Below, in pieces: positions 9,034 to 17,422 of a stretch of 64,000 bases of DNA. The stretch spans positions 1,054,001 through 1,118,000 of the forward strand of contig NZ_JAPKNH010000001.1 of NCBI RefSeq assembly GCF_026344005.1, read 5' to 3'. Both the position numbers and the translations under genes were made by a program. The DNA is from Kaistia terrae (GTDB taxonomy: Bacteria; Pseudomonadota; Alphaproteobacteria; Rhizobiales; Kaistiaceae). Positions within the stretch are counted from its first letter, which is position 1; each line of letters begins with the position of its first letter. The notes beneath the pieces are model-generated. The model saw nothing but the letters and a program-made list of their open reading frames with translations. It searched no databases and had not been told where the DNA came from.

Positions 9034-9142
9034 CGTCATCCCGGCGGAGGCCGGGATCCATACGCGCCGGCCGGATTCCAGCAGACTCGGCCACCATTGC
9101 CTTGGCCGGTGGCTATGGGCCCCGGCCTTCGCCGGGGCGACG
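9034..9142. repeat. REP/RIME-like imperfect palindrome with two 29-base arms
   Basis: Arms at 9034-9062 and 9114-9142 are reverse complements with about 24 of 29 positions matching by eye. Each arm is itself a small hairpin of the CCCGGCxxAGGCCGGG kind. Elements of this form are widespread in alphaproteobacterial intergenic DNA. A single copy is seen in the window. Confidence 0.75.
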
Positions 9143-9217
9143 CCTTGGTGCCTCCTTCGAGGACTTGGCTTGCGCGAAGCACCTCAGAAGCCGTCCCATG
9201 GTCGATCAACTGCCTTT

Positions 9218-9371
9218 CACCTCTCCCTGAGGGAGAGGTCGGCGCACGCGGTGCGACGGGTGAGGGTTTACGGCCTCACACGTCCGGCTCCCACGGGACG
9301 GCGCTCCATCCGGATCGTTCCCTAAACCCTCTCCCCGAGCTTCGCTCCGACCTCTCCCTCAGGGAGAGGTG
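9218..9371. repeat. Dispersed palindromic repeat with two exact 25-base inverted arms
   Basis: Positions 9218-9242 and 9347-9371 are exact reverse complements. Each arm contains its own perfect palindrome built on CCTCTCCCT and AGGGAGAGG. Inside lie GGGTGAGGGTTTA and TAAACCCTCTCCC, which extend the inverted symmetry. A related copy sits at 25049-25103, so this is a dispersed family. No reading frame in it is believable. Confidence 0.85.
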
Positions 9372-9430
9372 AGGGGCTTGTCCTGCAGGAACGCGGTCTG
9401 CCCCGTTCTCGGGTGAGAATGCCACACCCC

Positions 9431-10387
9431 TCAATACAGTCCGTCCCTCGCGGCAAAGTGGCTGCTGGCGAGGTTGAAGAAGGCGGCGGGGGCGTAGCGC
9501 AGGTCGCCGCCCTTGCGGATCACCATGCCGAAGCGGTTGAGCGGCAGGCCCTTGTCGGCGATCGGCCGGAACACGACTTCGCCCGACGCCAACTCCCGCT
9601 CGATGCCAAGCGGCGTCATGAAGGACAGATAGCGCCCGGTCTTGGCCAGTTCGAACAGCATGCGGATCGAATTCACCTCGACGAAGGAACCCCCCCGCGA
9701 CCCGTCCTGGTCCAGGAAAGGTTCGATCACCTCGCGGATCGAGAGGCCCTGCCGGGGCACCGCGAAAGGGTGCGAAAAGCAGGTGGCGAAGCTTGGCCGC
9801 ATCTCGTCGGCGAGCGGATGATCGGCTCGCATCACCGCGCCGATCGGCAGGTCACGGCGGATCGCGATCTCGATGCCGCGATGCTGGGCCGCCAGGAAGG
9901 TAAAGCCGATATCGACCTCGGAATCGACCACCAGGCCGATTGCCTCCTGCGCCGACGCCATCCGGATATCGACATGCAGGCTCGGATACTGCGCGCTGAA
10001 ATCGGCGACAATGCTGGGCAGGATGGTCAGGCCGACGCTCTCGACGGTGGCGATCCGGACCGTTCCGGTCTTGAGCCCGGCCAACAGGCTCAGTTGCGAC
10101 ACCGCCGCCTCGAGCGGGCCGGTCAGTTGCCTGGTGTGGCGGAACAGGATCTCGCCGGCCGGGGTCAGCTTCAGCCGCCGCGCCTCGCGGCTGAATAGCG
10201 GCATGCCGAGCGTCTGCTCGAGATGGCCGATCTGGCGGGCGACGGCTGAGGACGCGACATTCAATCGACGCGCGGTTTCGCGCATCGACAGGGTTTCCGC
10301 GACCATCGTGAAATAGAGCAGCGACGGGGTATGGAACAGCCGTGCCAAGCTTGCCGGCGAGAGGACGCTTTTGCTCTCCGCGACCAT
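9431..10387 (-). CDS. LysR family transcriptional regulator, divergent from the purine genes
   Basis: A 318-residue LysR-type regulator. The helix-turn-helix (SMRETARRLNVASSAVARQI, followed by LEQTLGMPLFSREAR) lies near the N-terminus, with a periplasmic-binding-protein-like effector domain behind it. I chose the ATG at 10387, preceded by GAGGTG, because it places the helix-turn-helix where LysR proteins usually have it. A longer version from 10465 would add 26 residues and swallow an inverted repeat that looks like an operator. Its position facing uraH-xdhABC suggests it controls purine catabolism; the effector is unknown. Confidence 0.87.
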   Translation of the reverse strand: MVAESKSVLSPASLARLFHTPSLLYFTMVAETLSMRETARRLNVASSAVARQIGHLEQTLGMPLFSREARRLKLTPAGEILFRHTRQLTGPLEAAVSQLSLLAGLKTGTVRIATVESVGLTILPSIVADFSAQYPSLHVDIRMASAQEAIGLVVDSEVDIGFTFLAAQHRGIEIAIRRDLPIGAVMRADHPLADEMRPSFATCFSHPFAVPRQGLSIREVIEPFLDQDGSRGGSFVEVNSIRMLFELAKTGRYLSFMTPLGIERELASGEVVFRPIADKGLPLNRFGMVIRKGGDLRYAPAAFFNLASSHFAARDGLY

Positions 10388-10406
10388 CACGACCCACCTC
10401 GCCATT

Positions 10407-10453
10407 CTGCCAGTTGATGCCTTTTTGGCAGCACCCTGTGCTCCAACTGGCAG
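10407..10453. promoter_or_regulatory. Inverted repeat upstream of the LysR gene (possible operator)
   Basis: CTGCCAGTTG at 10407-10416 and CAACTGGCAG at 10444-10453 are perfect 10-bp inverted arms separated by 27 bases. They lie 20-66 bases upstream of the preferred LysR start, where an autoregulatory site would be expected. If the longer LysR start were used, this would be coding sequence. No binding evidence exists. Confidence 0.45.
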
Positions 10454-10545
10454 TATCATGGACATTGGAGGCGTTCTAGCATGATGATGGGGGATGGCGG
10501 CAGGATTGCGTTGCAGTCGCCGCCTGCCGCATTAAGATGCACCAG

Positions 10546-10570
10546 TTGATCAAAAAATCCATTTGATCAA
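10546..10570. promoter_or_regulatory. 25-bp interrupted palindrome in the purine divergent promoter region
   Basis: TTGATCAAA, seven bases, then TTTGATCAA: perfect 9-bp arms, each containing the self-palindrome TTGATCAA. It sits 66 bases before the uraH start and about 160 bases from the LysR start, in the only intergenic space of the divergon. It is AT-rich in a GC-rich genome. A binding site for the adjacent LysR protein or another purine regulator is an inference. Confidence 0.5.
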
Positions 10571-10635
10571 ACCTTAGGCATCTCTCTATCTTCGTCCAGG
10601 CTGGACGCGTGAGAAGCATTGGAAATGGACCGCAG

Positions 10636-10989
10636 ATGGGTCGCCTTACCACACACGTTCTCGATACCGCCGCAGGCCGGCCCGCCGCGGGCCTCAAGAT
10701 CGACCTGTACCGGCTGGGACCAGATCCGATCCTCCTGAAAACCGTGACCACCAACGCCGATGGCCGGGTAGATGGCGGTCCGCTGCTCGAAGGCGCGGCC
10801 TTGGAGGAGGGCAGCTATGAGCTCGTCTTCCATGCCGGCGACTATCTGCGCGGTGTCAGCGACGCCCTGCCGTCGACGCTGTTTCTGGATGTCATCCCGA
10901 TCCGCTTCGGCATCGCCTCGGCGGCCGAGCATTATCACGTGCCGCTGCTGATCTCGCCTTACGGCTATTCGACCTACCGGGGCAGTTGA
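10636..10989 (+). CDS. uraH: 5-hydroxyisourate hydrolase (transthyretin-like)
   Basis: A 117-residue enzyme that opens 5-hydroxyisourate, the product of urate oxidation, to OHCU. The N-terminal family motif [16 protein letters not shown] and the C-terminal tetrapeptide YRGS are both present. The ATG at 10636 fits the family N-terminus; a GTG at 10609 would add nine residues with no conservation. It is the first gene of the purine operon and is followed closely by xdhA. With PuuD and UraD, also in the window, it completes urate-to-allantoin conversion. Confidence 0.95.
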   Translation: MGRLTTHVLDTAAGRPAAGLKIDLYRLGPDPILLKTVTTNADGRVDGGPLLEGAALEEGSYELVFHAGDYLRGVSDALPSTLFLDVIPIRFGIASAAEHYHVPLLISPYGYSTYRGS

Positions 10990-10997
10990 GCAGCACC

Positions 10998-12482
10998 ATG
11001 CGCGAGACCATTCGTTTCATTCGCCGCGGAAAGATCGTCGAGGTCGCCAATGTCGATCCGATGATGACGCTGCTTGATTATCTGCGCCTGTCGGAAGGCT
11101 CCACCGGGACCAAGGAAGGCTGCGGCGAGGGCGATTGCGGCGCTTGCACGGTCGCCATCGGCCGCTCGCGCAACGGCAAGGTCGTCTACGAGCCGATCAA
11201 TGCCTGCATCCAGCTTCTGGGACAGGTCGACGGCGCCGAGATCGTCGCGGTCGAGGATCTGGCCGAGGGCAACGAACTCCACCCCATCCAGGCCGCCATG
11301 GTCGAGAAGCACGGCTCGCAATGCGGCTTCTGCACGCCGGGCTTCGTGATGAGCGTCTTCTCGCTCTATCAGGGCACGGACGGCGCGGTCGGGCGCGACC
11401 AGATCAACGACACCATCGCCGGCAATTTGTGCCGCTGCACCGGCTACCGACCGATCGTCGAGGCGGCACTTTCCGTCTGCGCGAGCCCGCGCGACGACAA
11501 GTTCCGCAAGGCGGCGCAGGATACCGCCGGTGTTCTCGATTTCATCACCGACGACAGCGACATCTTCATCGGCGACGACGACCGCTTCTTCGCAGCACCC
11601 GCTTCCGTTGACGGTCTGGCGGCGCTTTATGCGCGCCATCCGGACGCGATCCTCGTTGCCGGGGCGACCGATGTCGGTCTCTGGATCACCAAGCAACTGC
11701 GCGATTTGCCGAAGATCATCCATCTCGGCCGGGTCAAGGACCTCGACGGCGTCGAGGATACCGGCCGCGAAATCCTGATCGGCGCGGCCGCGACCTATGC
11801 GCATGTAGAGCCCTATATGCGGACGATTGATCCCGACCTCGGCGAACTGTTTCGCCGTATCGGCTCGAAGCAGGTTCGTGCCAGCGGCACGGTCGGCGGC
11901 AACGTCGCCAACGGCTCGCCAATCGGCGATACGCCGCCGGCGCTGATCGTGCTTGGTGCGACGATGGAACTGCGCCGTCGTGACCGCTCCCGCATTCTGG
12001 CGGTCGAGGACTTCTACATCGAATACGGCAAGCAGAACCGCGCTGCCGGTGAGTTCGTCACCGGGATCCTGGTGCCAAAACTGCGGCCGGACCAGATCTT
12101 CCGCTGCTACAAGGTGACGAAACGCTTCGACCAGGACATTTCCTCGGTCATGGGCGCGTTCCGTTTCACCATCGATGCGGAAGGGCTGATCACCGAGGCT
12201 CGCATTGCGTTTGGCGGCATGGCCGGCACACCGAAGCGCGCCAAGGGCGCCGAGACGGCGCTGCACGGCGCGGGCATCCGCGATACCGCCGCATGGGCCA
12301 AGGCTTTCGCTGCCCTTCGCGACGATTTCTCGCCGCTCGATGACCATAGGGCCAGCGCCAATTATCGGGCCGAGACGGCGCATGCGCTGCTCGGCAAGGC
12401 GCTGATCGAAGCGGCGGGAACGCCGACATCGCGCACGCGTCTCGTCGGACGGCGGGAGGGTTTTGTCCATGCCGCTGAATAG
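10998..12482 (+). CDS. xdhA: Xanthine dehydrogenase small subunit (2Fe-2S and FAD)
   Basis: A 494-residue subunit of the cytoplasmic molybdenum enzyme that oxidises hypoxanthine and xanthine to urate. The plant-type ferredoxin cluster is ligated by C42, C47, C50 and C70 (EGCGEGDCGAC). The second cluster uses C109, C112, C145 and C147 (QCGFCTPGF and CRCTGYRP). The C-terminal half is the FAD domain, including VAGATDVGLW and GSKQVRASGTVGGNVANGSP. The ATG at 10998 is preferred; a TTG at 10986 overlaps the uraH stop. Its end overlaps xdhB by 14 bases. Confidence 0.95.
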   Translation: MRETIRFIRRGKIVEVANVDPMMTLLDYLRLSEGSTGTKEGCGEGDCGACTVAIGRSRNGKVVYEPINACIQLLGQVDGAEIVAVEDLAEGNELHPIQAAMVEKHGSQCGFCTPGFVMSVFSLYQGTDGAVGRDQINDTIAGNLCRCTGYRPIVEAALSVCASPRDDKFRKAAQDTAGVLDFITDDSDIFIGDDDRFFAAPASVDGLAALYARHPDAILVAGATDVGLWITKQLRDLPKIIHLGRVKDLDGVEDTGREILIGAAATYAHVEPYMRTIDPDLGELFRRIGSKQVRASGTVGGNVANGSPIGDTPPALIVLGATMELRRRDRSRILAVEDFYIEYGKQNRAAGEFVTGILVPKLRPDQIFRCYKVTKRFDQDISSVMGAFRFTIDAEGLITEARIAFGGMAGTPKRAKGAETALHGAGIRDTAAWAKAFAALRDDFSPLDDHRASANYRAETAHALLGKALIEAAGTPTSRTRLVGRREGFVHAAE

Positions 12483-14790
12483 CAAGGTTGATGCAGTGAC
12501 CGCCGATTCCGAGCTTGCCGTCATCCGCAAGCCGCTGCCGCATGACAGCGCGCCGCGCCATGTGACCGGCTCCGCCGCCTATATCGACGATATCCGCGAG
12601 CCTGCCGGCACGCTGCATGTCGCGCCCGGTTATGCGCCGATCGCCAAGGGCCGGATCACCGGGCTTGATCTCGAAGCCGTGCGCGCCTTTCCGGGCGTTG
12701 TCGCGGTGCTGACCGCCGCGGACATTCCTGGCGCCAACGATGTCAGCCCGAAGCTGATCGGCGACGATCCGGCACTCGCCGTGGACGAGGTTCGCTTCCA
12801 CGGCCAGGTCGTGTTCGTCGTCGTCGCCAAGACGCGCGACATCGCCCGCCGTGCGGCGGCGAAAGCCAAATTCACCACGGTGGCCGAGGCACCGGCCATT
12901 GACCTGGCCGACACCACCGACACCGTCTTGCCGGAATATTCTTTCGGTCGCGGCGATGTCGAGGCGGGCCTCGCCGCCGCGCCGCTGAAGCTGGAGGCGA
13001 GTTTCCGCATCGGCGGGCAAGAACATTTCTATCTCGAAGGCCAGATTGCCATGGCCGTGCCGGGCGAGGCGAGCGAGATGTTCGTCTACTCTTCCACCCA
13101 GCATCCGAGCGAAGTGCAGCACCTCGTTGCCCATGCGCTCCATATCCCGTCCAGCGCCGTGACCGTCGAGATCCGCCGGATGGGTGGCGGTTTTGGCGGC
13201 AAGGAGAGCCAGGCCTCGCAATGGGCCGTTCTGGCAGCGCTCGCGGCACACAAGACGGGCCGTCCCTGCAAGATGCGGCTCGACCGCGACGACGACATGA
13301 TCATGACCGGCAAGCGGCATGACTTTCGCGTTGATTACCGGGTAGGCGCCAACCCCGAGGGTCTGCTGGAAACGGTCGACGTGGTGCTCAACGCGCGCTG
13401 CGGCCATTCGGAAGATTTGTCCATGGGCGTCGTCGACCGGACGATGTTCCATTCCGACAATTCATATTTCTACCCGACCTGCCGCGTCCTGACGCGGCGG
13501 ATGCGCACCAACACGGTCTCCAACACGGCGTTCCGTGGCTTTGGCGGCCCGCAGGGCATGACCTTTGCCGAGCGAATGATGGATCACGTTGCCTATACTT
13601 TGGGCAAGGATCCGCTCGAGATCCGCAAGCTGAACTTCTACCAGGGCGACCGCGATCACACGCCCTATGGCATGAAGGTCGAGGACAGCCTGCTGCAACC
13701 TCTGGTGACGCAGCTGGAAGCATCATCGGACTATTGGGCGCGGCGTGAGGAGATCACCGCCTTCAACGCCAGCAGCCGCATCCTGAAGAAGGGATTGGCG
13801 CTGACGCCGGTGAAGTTCGGTATCTCTTTCACGCTGATGATGCTGAACCAGGCGGGCGCGCTGCTGCACCTCTATCGCGATGGTTCGCTCAACCTGAACC
13901 ATGGCGGCACCGAGATGGGGCAGGGCCTGTTCCTCAAGGTGGCGCAGGTCGTGGCCGAGGAATTCGGCGTCGACATGGGCAAGGTCGCGATAACAGCGAC
14001 GCGGACCGACAAGGTGCCCAACACCTCGCCGACCGCTGCCTCGTCCGGCACCGACCTGAACGCCATGGCGGCGCTCAATGCCTGCAACATCATCAAGGAC
14101 CGGCTCTACACCTTCATCGAGGCGAAGTGGCAGGTCCGCCGCAACCAGGTGTCGTTCCGCGACAACCAGGTTGTCATCGGCAACCACGTCATGAGCCTGG
14201 CAGCCCTTGCGGACGCCGCTTACGTCGAGCGGGTCCAGCTTTCGGCCGCCGGCTTCTACAAGACGCCCAAAATCGCCTGGAACCGCGACAAGGCCGAGGG
14301 TCGGCCGTTCTTCTATTTCGCCTATGGCGCTTCCTGCTCGGAGGTCACCATCGACACGATGACCGGCGAGATGAAGGTCGACCGGGTCGACGTGCTGCAC
14401 GATGTCGGCAAGTCGCTCAATCCGGCCATCGACATCGGCCAGATCGAGGGTGGTTTCGTCCAGGGCATGGGCTGGCTGACGACGGAAGAGCTGGTCTGGG
14501 ACAAGCAGGGCAGGCTGCGCACGCATGCGCCCTCGACCTACAAGATCCCCGCGGCGTCGGATATTCCCGAGCACTTCCGCGTTGAATTATTCCAATCGGA
14601 AGGGCCGCGCGAAGACACCATATTCAAGTCGAAGGCTGTCGGCGAACCGCCGCTGATGCTCGGCATTTCGGTTTTCTGCGCGATCAACAACGCGATCGCC
14701 AGCCTGAAGCCGGGCGTGATGCCCGCCCTCGACGCCCCGGCGACGCCGGAAGCGATCATGCGGGCGGTCCGCGGCATGACGGCAGCTTGA
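12469..14790 (+). CDS. xdhB: Xanthine dehydrogenase large subunit (molybdenum cofactor binding)
   Basis: A 773-residue catalytic subunit. Molybdopterin-domain signatures include GGFGGKESQAS, TAFRGFGGPQG, NHGGTEMGQGL and GGFVQGMGWLTTEE. The conserved catalytic glutamate near the C-terminus is in KAVGEPPLMLG. The ATG at 12469 has GGGAGGG eight bases upstream. It pairs with XdhA to form the heterodimer and depends on XdhC, encoded next, for insertion of sulfurated cofactor. Confidence 0.96.
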   Translation: MPLNSKVDAVTADSELAVIRKPLPHDSAPRHVTGSAAYIDDIREPAGTLHVAPGYAPIAKGRITGLDLEAVRAFPGVVAVLTAADIPGANDVSPKLIGDDPALAVDEVRFHGQVVFVVVAKTRDIARRAAAKAKFTTVAEAPAIDLADTTDTVLPEYSFGRGDVEAGLAAAPLKLEASFRIGGQEHFYLEGQIAMAVPGEASEMFVYSSTQHPSEVQHLVAHALHIPSSAVTVEIRRMGGGFGGKESQASQWAVLAALAAHKTGRPCKMRLDRDDDMIMTGKRHDFRVDYRVGANPEGLLETVDVVLNARCGHSEDLSMGVVDRTMFHSDNSYFYPTCRVLTRRMRTNTVSNTAFRGFGGPQGMTFAERMMDHVAYTLGKDPLEIRKLNFYQGDRDHTPYGMKVEDSLLQPLVTQLEASSDYWARREEITAFNASSRILKKGLALTPVKFGISFTLMMLNQAGALLHLYRDGSLNLNHGGTEMGQGLFLKVAQVVAEEFGVDMGKVAITATRTDKVPNTSPTAASSGTDLNAMAALNACNIIKDRLYTFIEAKWQVRRNQVSFRDNQVVIGNHVMSLAALADAAYVERVQLSAAGFYKTPKIAWNRDKAEGRPFFYFAYGASCSEVTIDTMTGEMKVDRVDVLHDVGKSLNPAIDIGQIEGGFVQGMGWLTTEELVWDKQGRLRTHAPSTYKIPAASDIPEHFRVELFQSEGPREDTIFKSKAVGEPPLMLGISVFCAINNAIASLKPGVMPALDAPATPEAIMRAVRGMTAA

Positions 14791-14808
14791 TGATGGCAGG
14801 ATAGGATC

Positions 14809-15819
14809 ATGTTGGTCTGGCAGCGTCTCCTTCAAGCGATCGATCGTCACGGCAAGGCTGCCATGGCGACCATTGTGGAGACGCGCGGATCAGCGCCGCG
14901 CGAGGCAGGCGCCCGTATCGTCGTGCTGCCGGACGCGACCTTCTTCGGCACGATCGGCGGTGGCACGCTGGAATGGCGCGTCATCGCAGATCTCCAGGCT
15001 GCGCTCGCGCGCCAAATCCCGCATTTCTATACCAGCCAGCGCGTCGCGCTCGGTCCCGAACTCGGCCAGTGCTGCGGCGGGCGGGTCGATCTGGCCCTGG
15101 AAGTGTTCGATCGCTCGCGCCGGGCGGAGGTCGTTGAACTCGCGGACGCCGAAGCGTCCGGCCTGTTCCGCACGCGCGGAACCCAGCTGTCGGACGGCAA
15201 GCTGCATCGCTCCATCGAGACGACAAGCCAGTTGCCGATCGGCTCGGCGCGGATCGATCACGGTGTCGTCGAAGAGGGCTTTGGCGACGATAGCCGCGTC
15301 CTGTATCTCTTCGGCGCGGGACATGTCGGCCGGGCGCTCGTGATGGCGCTGGCGCCGCTGCCGTTCCGCGTCGTCTGGGTCGATCCCAGACCGGACGCCT
15401 TTCCACAGCATGTTCCCGCCAATGCGCACTGCCTCCAGCCGCAGGACACACCCTCGGCGCTGGATGGCGCGCCGGAGGGGAGCTTTGTCCTGGTGATGTC
15501 GCACAGCCATGCGCTCGACTTGGCCATTGTCGCCAAAGCCTTGAAGGGGCAGCCTTTTGCCTATGTCGGGCTGATCGGCAGCGAGACCAAGCGCGCCCGT
15601 TTCTCGCACCAGCTCGAGCGCGCCGGGATGGCGCAGGACGATATTGCGCGGCTGGTTTCACCGATCGGCGTCCCCGGGATCAAATCGAAGCTGCCGGCAG
15701 CTATTGCGGCTTCGGTCGCCGCCGATCTACTGGTACGCGATGAAGCGATACGACAGGCGCTTGCGTATGGGACGATGGGGCCCGCCGAAGCATCGGCGCG
15801 AGCAGTAGGGGGACGCTGA
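14809..15819 (+). CDS. xdhC: Xanthine dehydrogenase accessory protein XdhC
   Basis: A 336-residue chaperone that binds the molybdenum cofactor and passes it to XdhB. The N-terminal motif ETRGSAPREAGAR is followed by GTIGGGTLEW, and a C-terminal Rossmann-like domain begins at LYLFGAGHVGRAL. It lies 18 bases after xdhB in the same operon. Length and domain order are normal. Confidence 0.94.
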   Translation: MLVWQRLLQAIDRHGKAAMATIVETRGSAPREAGARIVVLPDATFFGTIGGGTLEWRVIADLQAALARQIPHFYTSQRVALGPELGQCCGGRVDLALEVFDRSRRAEVVELADAEASGLFRTRGTQLSDGKLHRSIETTSQLPIGSARIDHGVVEEGFGDDSRVLYLFGAGHVGRALVMALAPLPFRVVWVDPRPDAFPQHVPANAHCLQPQDTPSALDGAPEGSFVLVMSHSHALDLAIVAKALKGQPFAYVGLIGSETKRARFSHQLERAGMAQDDIARLVSPIGVPGIKSKLPAAIAASVAADLLVRDEAIRQALAYGTMGPAEASARAVGGR

Positions 15820-15850
15820 CGTGGAGCTCATCAAGGAGGGGGCGGCCAGC

Positions 15851-17422
15851 ATGGCGCAAAGCCGGCATCGACCCGATAGCCCGCCGCTCCTGCACGCGAT
15901 CGGCATCACCAAGTTGTTCGGCTCGTTCAAGGCCAATGACGGCATCGATCTGGCAATCCGCCCCGGCGAGATCCATGCGCTGCTCGGCGAAAATGGCGCC
16001 GGCAAATCGACGCTGGTCAAGATCCTCTATGGCGTTCTGCAACCCACCGAAGGCCGCATTCTCTGGAAGGGCCAGCCGGTTGGCATCCCCAACCCCTCCA
16101 CGGCGCGAAAGCTCGGCGTCGGCATGGTGTTCCAGCATTTCTCGCTTTTCGAGGCACTGACCGTCGTCGAGAATATCGCGCTCGCGCTGTCTGATCGAAA
16201 GAGCCGCTCGGCCCTGGCTCGTGAAATCGAGACGATCTCGCTCGAATACGGTCTGCCGCTCAATCCGTGCTCGGTCATCGCCGATCTTTCGGTTGGCGAG
16301 CGGCAGCGCGTCGAGATCGTGCGTTGCCTGCTGCAAAATCCCGAACTGATCATCATGGACGAGCCGACCTCGGTGTTGACGCCGCAGGAGGCCGACGACC
16401 TGTTCGTCACGCTCGACCGGCTCACCGCGCGCGGCTGCGCTGTCCTCTACATCAGCCATCGGCTGGAAGAGGTGAAGCGGATCTGCCATCACGCGACGAT
16501 CCTTCGCCACGGCAAGGTCGTGTCCGAATGCGACCCGCAGAAGGAAACCGCCGCCAAGCTCGCGACCATGATGGTCGGCGTCGAGGTGCGAAAGCTCTCC
16601 TCCGACCTGCCGCCTCCGCAAAATACCCGCACCCGGCTGTCGGTCCAAAACCTCTCCATGCCGCAGCCGCATCCCTTCGCGGTCGCCCTCAGCAACATCA
16701 CGCTCGAGGTCAAGGCGGGCGAGGTGATGGGGATCGCCGGTATCGCCGGCAACGGGCAGGGCGAACTGTTCGACGCGCTGTCCGGCGAACGCCCTTGTCA
16801 TGCGGCGAATTCGGTCTCGATCGACGGCAAGCCCTGCGGCGACATGGGCGTGACGGCGCGGCGACGGATGGGCGCCGCCTTCGTGCCGGAAGAGCGGCTT
16901 GGCCATGGCGCGGTGCCGCGAATGCGCCTCTCCGACAATGTGCTTCTGACGCGTCACGCCACGGGCGATGGTCTTTTGCGCGGCGGCGTTCTGAATCCGG
17001 ACGCGGCGCGGGAGCTTTCCGATCGCGTCAGCCGCTCGTTCGATGTGCGCAAGGGTACGCCGGATCCAGAAGCCGGCTCACTATCCGGCGGAAACCTGCA
17101 GAAATTTGTCATCGGACGCGAGATCGACCGCCAGCCCGGCGTCCTCGTCGTCAGCCAGCCGACCTGGGGCGTCGACGCCGGTGCTGCGGCGATCATCCGC
17201 CAGGCCCTGATCGATCTCGCCCGTTCGGGCTCTGCCATTTTGGTGATCAGCCAGGATCTCGATGAGGTTCTGGAGATTGCGGATCATGTCGCGGTGATCT
17301 CCAAGGGACATCTTTCACCTTCGCGGCCGACCTCCGGGTTGACGCGCGAGGAAATCGGCCTGCTGATGGGCGGAATGGGCGAGCCGCACTCGGCCGACCG
17401 GGGGACTGCATATGCGGGTTGA
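15851..17422 (+). CDS. BMP-type nucleoside/purine ABC transporter, double ATPase subunit
   Basis: A 523-residue protein with two ABC domains in tandem, as in sugar and nucleoside importers (RbsA/NupO type). The first domain has Walker A GENGAGKST, signature LSVGERQ and Walker B LIIMDEPTS. The second has a weak Walker A (IAGNGQGE) and signature LSGGNLQ, the usual asymmetry for this family. The ATG at 15851 follows an AAGGAGG at longish spacing; a GTG at 15821 is the alternative. It overlaps the first permease gene by 11 bases. The xdh genes suggest purine bases or nucleosides as cargo. Confidence 0.9.
   Translation: MAQSRHRPDSPPLLHAIGITKLFGSFKANDGIDLAIRPGEIHALLGENGAGKSTLVKILYGVLQPTEGRILWKGQPVGIPNPSTARKLGVGMVFQHFSLFEALTVVENIALALSDRKSRSALAREIETISLEYGLPLNPCSVIADLSVGERQRVEIVRCLLQNPELIIMDEPTSVLTPQEADDLFVTLDRLTARGCAVLYISHRLEEVKRICHHATILRHGKVVSECDPQKETAAKLATMMVGVEVRKLSSDLPPPQNTRTRLSVQNLSMPQPHPFAVALSNITLEVKAGEVMGIAGIAGNGQGELFDALSGERPCHAANSVSIDGKPCGDMGVTARRRMGAAFVPEERLGHGAVPRMRLSDNVLLTRHATGDGLLRGGVLNPDAARELSDRVSRSFDVRKGTPDPEAGSLSGGNLQKFVIGREIDRQPGVLVVSQPTWGVDAGAAAIIRQALIDLARSGSAILVISQDLDEVLEIADHVAVISKGHLSPSRPTSGLTREEIGLLMGGMGEPHSADRGTAYAG

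Larger units (their letters stand above)
8949..9430. other. Gene-free stretch between the quinone oxidoreductase and LysR genes, filled by palindromic repeats
   Basis: I see no credible gene in these 482 bases. Both strands read through as low-complexity frames. The region contains two separate repeat structures, listed individually, with spacer DNA between and around them. Such clusters typically mark sites where REP/RIME-like elements accumulate at gene 3' ends; here they lie between the convergent ends of the two flanking genes. Confidence 0.7.
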
